64,000 nt of DNA from Nostoc sp. MG11 (GTDB lineage Bacteria > Cyanobacteriota > Cyanobacteriia > Cyanobacteriales > Nostocaceae), in assembly GCF_014904695.1 (NCBI RefSeq), contig NZ_JACXXN010000008.1, forward strand, positions 236,519-300,518, read 5' to 3'. The notes under the pieces were generated by a model. The model searched no databases, was not told where the DNA came from, and saw only the letters and a list, made by a program, of their open reading frames with translations. Within the stretch, counting starts at the first letter, position 1; each line of letters begins with the position of its first letter. This document shows positions 57,928 to 64,000 of this stretch, in pieces. A program made the translations under genes and the position numbers.

Positions 57928-57962
57928 CACGGGCTAAACGCCCCGCTACCGCTAACAGCACT
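57928..57962. repeat. Interspersed repeat in the upstream part of the HAS-barrel gene
   Basis: CAGCACGGGCTAAACGCCCC followed by GCTACCGCTAACAGCAC. It matches the repeat at about 52605-52650 upstream of hemF's end. The frame of the next gene happens to stay open through it. Confidence 0.6.
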
Positions 57963-57965
57963 AAT

Positions 57966-58622
57966 ATGCGCCTTCCCTTACCACAGTTTGACAGAGGCGA
58001 TCGCCACCCTAACCACATTGCGGAGGTGATCGAGACTACTACTACCGAATTTCTAGCACAATGTTTGGAACCGGAAGACTTAAGTTTTCCTTCTATGCCG
58101 CCTTTTGGTAGTTGGGTCTGTTCTGTGGATGAAGAATCGGGCAATCAGGTTTACGGCATAGTATATTATGCTACGACTATGCCCATAGATTCTGTACACC
58201 GAGCCAGAGCTTTGGGGTTGTCATTGCAGGATTTACGCGAGGAACAACCCCAGATATTTGCCATGCTCAGAACGGAATTTCGTGCAGCGATCGTGGGATT
58301 TGAACAGCTTTCTTATACTAAGAGTTATAACCAAAGGGTGTATCAGTATCTACCACCTCGTCCCCCGCAAATTCATCAAGCCGTCTATCGGTGTGAGCCA
58401 GAAGCGATCATTAAATTTACCGAAGAACTAGATTTTTTGCGGACATTACTTTGCATCAACGGTGCGCCACTAGAGTCTTTAACGGCGGCTGCCATTCGAG
58501 AAGTTTACCAGTTACGTAAAGCAGATCGAGAATGGCTAATTAAAGCTGGACGTACTCTGAGTGTGTTGCTCAAAGATGACTACGATCGCTTGCGATTCAT
58601 TTTGAGTCAAATCCACCCATAG
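57966..58622 (+). CDS. HAS-barrel-type conserved cyanobacterial protein
   Basis: 218 residues from ATG 57966 (MRLPLPQFDRGDRHPNHIAE). The frame is open to an ATG at 57843, but those 41 codons are interspersed-repeat DNA, so the internal start is preferred. Residues about 12-110 (HIAEVIETTTTEFLAQCLEP, FGSWVCSVDEESGNQVYGIV) look like a HAS-barrel domain, found at the start of some hexameric ATPases. The remainder is helical (YQLRKADREWLIKAGRTLSV). No ATPase domain. Function unknown; conserved in cyanobacteria as far as I recall. Confidence 0.75.
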   Translation: MRLPLPQFDRGDRHPNHIAEVIETTTTEFLAQCLEPEDLSFPSMPPFGSWVCSVDEESGNQVYGIVYYATTMPIDSVHRARALGLSLQDLREEQPQIFAMLRTEFRAAIVGFEQLSYTKSYNQRVYQYLPPRPPQIHQAVYRCEPEAIIKFTEELDFLRTLLCINGAPLESLTAAAIREVYQLRKADREWLIKAGRTLSVLLKDDYDRLRFILSQIHP

Positions 58623-58763
58623 ATAGTTAGTTGTTCGACAATTGCCTATGTAGTGTAAATTAGGCTTTTTTATTTTTTGTCAGAGTAGCTTCTACATTTA
58701 TATCAATTAGGCGATCGCTCTAAAGGTAATCGCAGTTTTACATAGCCCCTTCAACTGCTACTT

Positions 58764-60899
58764 ATGGAACTGATATTACAAGTTCTTGCTCTGGAACCAA
58801 CTTCCCAAGTTCTGGGCAAGGAACCAATTGTTCCCTTTGCTATTTTATTAATTGTTATCTTAATCGTACCCATTCTATTTGAGCGGCTAAGACTACCAGG
58901 ATTAGTGGGTTTAGTTTTTTCTGGACTAGTACTTGGTTCTTCAGGCTGGAATCTCTTCGAGTCCAACTCGCCGATGATTAACCTACTATCAGAAATTGGA
59001 TTAGTTTATTTACTGTTTGTAGCTGGGCTAGAAATTGATATAGAGCAGTTCCGTCGCCGGAAAAGTCGTGCCTTCGGGTTTGCTAGCTTGACTTTTAGTG
59101 TACCCCTGGTAGTAGGCACGTTAATAGGGCATATATTTGGCTTTGGTTGGAATACTTCAATATTAATTGGCTCTTTATTTACTTCCTATACCCTTTTGGC
59201 ATATCCCATTATCAGTCGCCTGGGAGTGGTAAACAATGAAGCCGTCACTGTCACAATTGGAGCTAAGATTTTTACAGACGTTGGCGCAGTACTGATATTA
59301 GCCATTTGTGTAGCCTTCGCTCAGCCTGGGACATTTAGCTTTGCTAAGCTACTCACCTTATCGGGTTGGTTGACTATTTACTCCGTTGCTGTTTTGGTAG
59401 GTTTTGATTGGGCAGGCAAAGAATTTTTCCGACGGTCTGGAGACGATGAAGGAAATAAGTTTTTGTTTGTGTTGCTTTCTGTGTTTCTCGCCGCTGTGGG
59501 CGCTCAATTGATTGGAGTAGACAAAATTGTTGGTGCCTTTTTAGCGGGTTTGGCAGTGAATGAAGCAGTGGGTGAAGGACTAGTTAAAGAAAAGGTGGTG
59601 TTTGTGGGTAGTGTACTATTCATCCCCATCTTTTTTGTTGACCTTGGTCTGCTGATCAATCTGCCTAGCTTTGTGAACAGCTTAGACACACTTAAGTTAA
59701 CACTGTTGATTGTAGTCGGTTTGATTGCCAGTAAATTTATAGCAGCTTTTTTGACAAAATTGGTTTACCGCTATAACTGGCAAGAAATGCTAACGATGTG
59801 GTCGTTGTCTGTTCCCCAGGTTAGCACAACGTTAGCAGCAACGTTAGTAGGATATCGGGCTGAGTTGCTTCCAATAGAAGTATTAAATAGCGTAATTATC
59901 TTAATGCTTGTTACATCAATTTTGGGGCCCTTGATTACTAGTCAGATAGCTGTTGGTTTAACTTCTCCATCAGCCGAGAAGCCAGCGTCAACAACATCGC
60001 CTGAACAGAATACACAAGAAATAAACAGTGCTTTTACTATAGTCGTACCGATCCATAATCCTCAGACCCAACAGTATTTGATTGAAATGGCGGCATTATT
60101 AGCGCGTCAGACAAATGGCACAATTTTACCATTAGCGATCGCTCCCGCTGCTGCTCACATGGATGCACCCCAGTTAGAAGCGTCTCTGCAACGAAGTGAA
60201 CGATTACTGGCAAAAGCCACGGCACAGAGCCGAGTATTGGGTGTGGAAGTAGAACCATTGCTACGGATTGATGATGCCTTTGCTCAAGGAATTAGCAGAG
60301 CTGCTCGCGAACAAAAAGCTAGTTTAATTGTCATGGGTTGGGGTAAGCGTACTGGATTGAGAGCGCGTTTATTTGGCAATGTGATTGATGGTGTTCTTTG
60401 GGCATCCCATTGTCCGGTGGCGGTGACACGTCTGATGGAATCACCGAAAAAAATTCAGCGCATTTTAGTACCAGTAGAAAATTTAATCGCACCGCCATTA
60501 CAGCCTGTGCAATTTGCCCAAATGCTGGCAGAAGCAAATCAAGCTCAAGTTACTGTACTCAATGTGTGCGATCGCCGCACTAGTTCCAGTAAAATTGCTG
60601 CCAAGCGATCGCATCTTTCGCTATTGGTGTCTAAATTAGCTGTGCAAAATTCCCCAGAAATTCAAATTATTGCTCATGAAAATGTTGCCCAAGCGATTTT
60701 GCAGGCAGCGCGATTATATGATTTAGTAGTTTTACCTTTTATACGTAATCGTACAAGTCCTGGAGGGTTAGCCATTAGCGATGTCACAACTCAACTGGCT
60801 AGCCAACTCACCTGTTCAATTGTCATGCTCGGAGAGCCACAACGCACTCAAACAGTAGTTATGCCCGCTGGGGTTCCCAGTACTACATCTGCTATCTAA
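58764..60899 (+). CDS. CPA2-type cation/proton antiporter with C-terminal USP-like domains
   Basis: 711 residues. The first 400 carry about twelve membrane helices of the Kef/NapA-like antiporter fold: PILFERLRLPGLVGLVFSGL, ISEIGLVYLLFVAGLEIDIE-type sequence, and GAQLIGVDKIVGAFLAGLAV. Residues about 425-550 and 565-690 are two universal-stress-protein-like domains (REQKASLIVMGWGKRTGLRA, FGNVIDGVLWASHCPVAVTR), often nucleotide-binding and regulatory. It exchanges Na+ or K+ for protons across a membrane. The pairing with USP domains is common in cyanobacteria. The gene stands alone. Confidence 0.9.
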   Translation: MELILQVLALEPTSQVLGKEPIVPFAILLIVILIVPILFERLRLPGLVGLVFSGLVLGSSGWNLFESNSPMINLLSEIGLVYLLFVAGLEIDIEQFRRRKSRAFGFASLTFSVPLVVGTLIGHIFGFGWNTSILIGSLFTSYTLLAYPIISRLGVVNNEAVTVTIGAKIFTDVGAVLILAICVAFAQPGTFSFAKLLTLSGWLTIYSVAVLVGFDWAGKEFFRRSGDDEGNKFLFVLLSVFLAAVGAQLIGVDKIVGAFLAGLAVNEAVGEGLVKEKVVFVGSVLFIPIFFVDLGLLINLPSFVNSLDTLKLTLLIVVGLIASKFIAAFLTKLVYRYNWQEMLTMWSLSVPQVSTTLAATLVGYRAELLPIEVLNSVIILMLVTSILGPLITSQIAVGLTSPSAEKPASTTSPEQNTQEINSAFTIVVPIHNPQTQQYLIEMAALLARQTNGTILPLAIAPAAAHMDAPQLEASLQRSERLLAKATAQSRVLGVEVEPLLRIDDAFAQGISRAAREQKASLIVMGWGKRTGLRARLFGNVIDGVLWASHCPVAVTRLMESPKKIQRILVPVENLIAPPLQPVQFAQMLAEANQAQVTVLNVCDRRTSSSKIAAKRSHLSLLVSKLAVQNSPEIQIIAHENVAQAILQAARLYDLVVLPFIRNRTSPGGLAISDVTTQLASQLTCSIVMLGEPQRTQTVVMPAGVPSTTSAI

Positions 60900-61287
60900 A
60901 AAAGATATGTATTTAAGTATTTTCTCGTAGCCACACCTGTATGAGTAATTTTGAAGATTAAATATTCAATTTCCCCTATTTTTATTTATGGGTTGTTGTA
61001 TCAAATTAAAAACTACCGTAGATACCCCTAAAAACACTTTATCTTGTTGAAGATTTGATGAATTCTAGGTAAAAAACCGACAATTTTTAGAAGATGTTTG
61101 TTATTTTGCTAATTGAATTGCTCAGCAAACTAGTACAAATATAACAAAATTGCATACGTAGGAAAATTGGTAAGTCCAAAAATCCCTTTTAGTTAGCCCT
61201 TTTTGTCCTGTATTTTTGCATCTGATCTGGGTAATCTAAAAACAAGCGCAATAGCTGAATCAAATATCCGTAAGTAACTGGGAAACT
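60900..61287. other. Intergenic region upstream of the UDP-sugar operon
   Basis: About 390 bp, AT-rich, no gene. Probably holds the promoter for the two UDP-sugar genes. I saw no clear box or hairpin. Confidence 0.35.
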
Positions 61288-62220
61288 ATGAGAATTTTGG
61301 TGACGGGCGGTGCTGGGTTTATTGGTTCCCATCTCATCGACCGACTAATAACCGATGGGCATGAAGTAATATGCTTGGATAATTTCTACACGGGTCATAA
61401 GCGCAATATCCTTAAATGGCTAAACCATCCGTACTTTGAACTTATTCGCCACGACATTACCGAACCAATTCGGCTAGAAGTGGATCAAATTTATCATTTG
61501 GCTTGTCCTGCTTCTCCAGTACATTACCAGTACAACCCAGTTAAAACCGTTAAAACTAACGTGATGGGAACACTGAACATGCTGGGGTTAGCCAAGCGTG
61601 TGAAAGCTAGATTTTTATTGGCTTCCACAAGTGAAGTGTACGGAGATCCAGAAGTTCATCCCCAAACCGAAGACTATCGGGGTAGCGTCAATCCCATTGG
61701 GCTGCGTTCGTGTTACGACGAAGGCAAACGAATTGCTGAAACCTTGTCATTTGACTACTACAGACAAAATAAAGTCGAGATTCGGGTTGCCAGGATTTTC
61801 AATACCTACGGCCCTCGGATGTTTGAAAACGATGGTCGCGTAGTGAGCAATTTTATCGTTCAAGCTTTGCAGGGTATTCCTTTAACCGTATACGGTGAAG
61901 GTACACAAACCCGTAGTTTCTGCTACGTTTCTGACCTAGTAGAAGGACTGATGCGGTTGATGAATGGTGACTACGTAGGCCCAGTGAATCTGGGTAATCC
62001 TGATGAATATACCATTCTAGAACTGGCGCAGGCAGTGCAAAATCTTGTGAATCCAGATGCAGAAATTAAGTTTGAGCAACTGCCTTCTGATGATCCACGT
62101 CGTCGCCGTCCCGATATTACAAAAGCTAAAACCTTGTTAAATTGGGAACCAACCATTCCTCTGCAAGAGGGGTTAAAACTGACAGTAGAAGATTTCCGCG
62201 ATCGCGTCAAGAGCGATTGA
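61288..62220 (+). CDS. uxs: UDP-glucuronate decarboxylase (UDP-xylose synthase)
   Basis: 310 residues, extended SDR. The Rossmann motif [15 protein letters not shown] is at 6-20, [14 protein letters not shown] follows, [16 protein letters not shown] is diagnostic of UXS, and the catalytic Tyr/Lys lie in [33 protein letters not shown] is also typical. It turns UDP-glucuronate into UDP-xylose using bound NAD. The next gene makes its substrate. The ATG follows AACTGGGAAACT; the site is weak. Confidence 0.94.
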   Translation: MRILVTGGAGFIGSHLIDRLITDGHEVICLDNFYTGHKRNILKWLNHPYFELIRHDITEPIRLEVDQIYHLACPASPVHYQYNPVKTVKTNVMGTLNMLGLAKRVKARFLLASTSEVYGDPEVHPQTEDYRGSVNPIGLRSCYDEGKRIAETLSFDYYRQNKVEIRVARIFNTYGPRMFENDGRVVSNFIVQALQGIPLTVYGEGTQTRSFCYVSDLVEGLMRLMNGDYVGPVNLGNPDEYTILELAQAVQNLVNPDAEIKFEQLPSDDPRRRRPDITKAKTLLNWEPTIPLQEGLKLTVEDFRDRVKSD

Positions 62221-62360
62221 GCGTCGCTTAGAACTTTCGTGCAAGCTAAATCCTATCTTTAGCTTGTACTTTGGTAGCTGGGTTTCCCGGCAGTTGTAAG
62301 TTTAATATTGACAACTTCTTTTTGAAAACTAACCCCAAAAAAAGCGAGGAGTTAAATAAA

Positions 62361-63752
62361 ATGCGTGTTTGCGTAATTGGTACTGGTTACGTTGGTTTAG
62401 TTACAGGTGCTTGCTTAGCTCATATCGGGCATGATGTAATTTGTGTAGACAATAACGAAGAAAAAGTCAAGTTAATGAAGTCTGGGCAGTCCCCAATTTT
62501 CGAGCCGGGACTCTCGGAAATTATGCAGTCGGCAATTCAATCTGGGAAGATTGAGTTCACTACTGATATCGCCGCTGGAGTCGCCCACGGGGAAATCTTG
62601 TTTATTGCTGTGGGAACACCACCTTTGCCCACTGGTGAAAGTGATACCCGTTATGTCGAAGCTGTAGCCCGTGGCATTGGGGTAAATCTAAATGGTGGTT
62701 ACAAGGTAATCGTAAATAAATCTACAGTTCCCATTGGTTCAGGTGACTGGGTGCGGATGATTGTCTTGGATGGCATAGCTGAACGTCAGAAAACCCTAGT
62801 ACCCGCAGGTGGAGTATCAAGTGATGAAAAATTACCTGAAATTGCAGCCCAGTTTGATGTAGTCAGCAATCCAGAATTTTTGCGTGAAGGTTCGGCAGTG
62901 TATGACACCTTTAACCCCGATCGCATTGTACTAGGAGGCAACAGTCAAAGAGCGATCGCTCTAATGCAAGAACTATATGCCCCAATTGTAGAGCGTCAGT
63001 ATGCTGCTGATAAATCTTTACCTGCTGTACCAATTCTGACAACAGACCTCAGCTCGGCGGAAATGATCAAATACGCTGCTAATGCCTTTTTGGCGACTAA
63101 GATTAGTTTTATCAACGAAGTTGCTAATATTTGCGATCGCGTCGGTGCTGATGTCACTCAAGTAGCAAAAGGCATCGGTCTGGACTCCCGGATTGGTAAC
63201 AAATTTTTACAAGCTGGTATCGGCTGGGGTGGTTCATGCTTTCCCAAAGATGTCGCCGCCCTTATTCATACTGCTGATGACTATGGCTATGAAGCCCAGA
63301 TCATGAAAGCCGCTGTTAGTGTCAACGAACGCCAGCGCCTAATTGCTCTAGAAAAACTCCAGCAAGTCCTAAAAATCCTCAAAGGTAAAACAGTCGGTTT
63401 ACTTGGTCTGACCTTCAAGCCTGATACCGACGATTTGCGCGACGCCCCAGCACTTAACCTGATTGAACAATTAAACCGACTCGGAGCCAAAGTCAAAGCC
63501 TACGACCCAATTGTTTCCCAAACAGGCCTGCGTCATGGTCTTTCTGGTGTGCTAGTAGAAACCGATGCTGAAAGACTTGCTGATGGTTGTGATGCTTTAG
63601 TACTTGTGACTGAATGGCAACAGTTCAGTACTCTTGATTATGTCAAGATGGCCCAATTGATGAGCCATCCCGTAATCATCGACGGACGTAACTTCCTCGA
63701 TCCTGAAACAATGGTGCGTGCTGGATTCCAATATGTAGGCGTGGGAAGATAA
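62361..63752 (+). CDS. ugd: UDP-glucose 6-dehydrogenase
   Basis: 463 residues from ATG 62361, with GAGGAG 11 nt before; the frame is open 30 codons upstream without homology. NAD motif VIGTGYVGLVTGACLA, FIAVGTPPLPTGESDTRYVE, NPEFLREGSAVYDTFNPDRI and the catalytic cysteine in GIGWGGSCFPKDVAAL. The final domain has TFKPDTDDLRDAPALNLIEQ. It oxidises UDP-glucose twice to UDP-glucuronate, the substrate of the decarboxylase encoded 140 bp upstream. The pair feeds exopolysaccharide or cell-wall glycans. Confidence 0.96.
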   Translation: MRVCVIGTGYVGLVTGACLAHIGHDVICVDNNEEKVKLMKSGQSPIFEPGLSEIMQSAIQSGKIEFTTDIAAGVAHGEILFIAVGTPPLPTGESDTRYVEAVARGIGVNLNGGYKVIVNKSTVPIGSGDWVRMIVLDGIAERQKTLVPAGGVSSDEKLPEIAAQFDVVSNPEFLREGSAVYDTFNPDRIVLGGNSQRAIALMQELYAPIVERQYAADKSLPAVPILTTDLSSAEMIKYAANAFLATKISFINEVANICDRVGADVTQVAKGIGLDSRIGNKFLQAGIGWGGSCFPKDVAALIHTADDYGYEAQIMKAAVSVNERQRLIALEKLQQVLKILKGKTVGLLGLTFKPDTDDLRDAPALNLIEQLNRLGAKVKAYDPIVSQTGLRHGLSGVLVETDAERLADGCDALVLVTEWQQFSTLDYVKMAQLMSHPVIIDGRNFLDPETMVRAGFQYVGVGR

Positions 63753-63791
63753 TATCGATTAAATCTCACGCTTCGATATAGGTTAATTCGG

Positions 63792-63856
63792 AACCACAGA
63801 TTACACAGATAAACATGGTTAATCCATCGATATTTATCTGTGTTTATTTGTGGTTT
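63792..63856. repeat. Imperfect palindromic repeat after ugd
   Basis: AACCACAGATTACACAGATA and TATCTGTGTTTATTTGTGGTT-like arms fold back, followed by TTTTTT, so it may end the ugd transcript. Same family as the inner part of 1441-1554 and the piece near 4650. Confidence 0.6.
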
Positions 63857-63962
63857 TTTCAGAAAGTTAGGTATTCTTGCGACGTAAAAGTGGCTCTAAA
63901 AAGGTAAGGATTCAGGTGGCAGAGTATTGACAAGAGGACACTTCAGGGGGAGTATCACAAAT

Positions 63963-64000
63963 ATGAACCAAAACCTGCCTCAAGATATAGACCGAGAAAG
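63963..64000 (+). CDS. Start of a gene cut by the window edge
   Basis: ATG at 63963 with GGGGAG about 10 nt upstream opens a frame MNQNLPQDIDRE that runs off the end. Only 12 codons are visible, too few to name. The ribosome site and spacing are its only support. Confidence 0.4.
   Translation, partial: MNQNLPQDIDRE

Overview
The window reads as chromosome of a filamentous, Nostoc/Anabaena-type cyanobacterium. The octamer GCGATCGC (HIP1) recurs throughout, and the gene content is oxygenic-photosynthetic: NdhS, Thf1/Psb29, a CpcT-type bilin lyase, a PsaL domain, a Tab2-like protein and aerobic HemF. Intergenic DNA is crowded with the short palindromic and heptanucleotide repeats typical of heterocyst-forming genomes. 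I see no rRNA, tRNA, CRISPR array, complete insertion sequence or prophage.

Layout. 0.2-6.3 kb: a desaturase/SDR fusion, a DUF2470 gene broken by a repeat, a WG-repeat protein, an orphan antitoxin, a Tab2-family protein and a Tat-exported PhoX-like protein. 6.3-11 kb: a 21-bp tandem repeat, glycogen phosphorylase and S-formylglutathione hydrolase. 11.4-14.5 kb: an AT-rich accessory island of four unrecognised genes. 14.5-28.7 kb: a minus-strand carbon-catabolism block (phosphoketolase, GAPDH, pyruvate kinase, transaldolase, acetate kinase), interrupted by a decayed iron-stress locus (antenna-gene start, flavodoxin, hydrolase, PsaL domain) and by two secreted Arg/Tyr-rich paralogues. 28.8-41 kb: rimM, a valine-pyruvate-type aminotransferase, adhC, a pabC-like gene without a normal start codon, ftsH, an ArsR-Clp N-domain fusion, pyrB and mgtE. 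41.4-51.7 kb: a large GH15-like protein, a sensor kinase, exbB-exbD, thf1 and cpcT. 51.8-64 kb: a STAS protein, hemF, mrp, rodA, ndhS, a cation/proton antiporter, UDP-xylose synthase and UDP-glucose dehydrogenase.

How the genes work together. GlgP releases glucose-1-phosphate from glycogen. Gap1, Pyk and Tal run glycolysis and the pentose-phosphate route, while phosphoketolase makes acetyl phosphate that acetate kinase turns into ATP and acetate. AdhC and FghA are two consecutive steps of glutathione-dependent formaldehyde oxidation, encoded 20 kb apart. Ugd and the decarboxylase give UDP-glucuronate and then UDP-xylose for surface polysaccharide.

Most interesting points: (1) the unrecognised three-gene cassette at 11.4-13.8 kb; (2) an isiA/pcb antenna locus that seems to have lost its antenna genes, leaving an N-terminal stub before flavodoxin and a free PsaL domain that carries what looks like a CP43-type tail; (3) the ArsR-ClpC N-domain fusion regulator; (4) repeats that have entered genes in frame (DUF2470, pyrB); (5) a pabC-like gene whose only plausible full-length start is ATT. 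All identifications are from reading the sequence; no database search was run.
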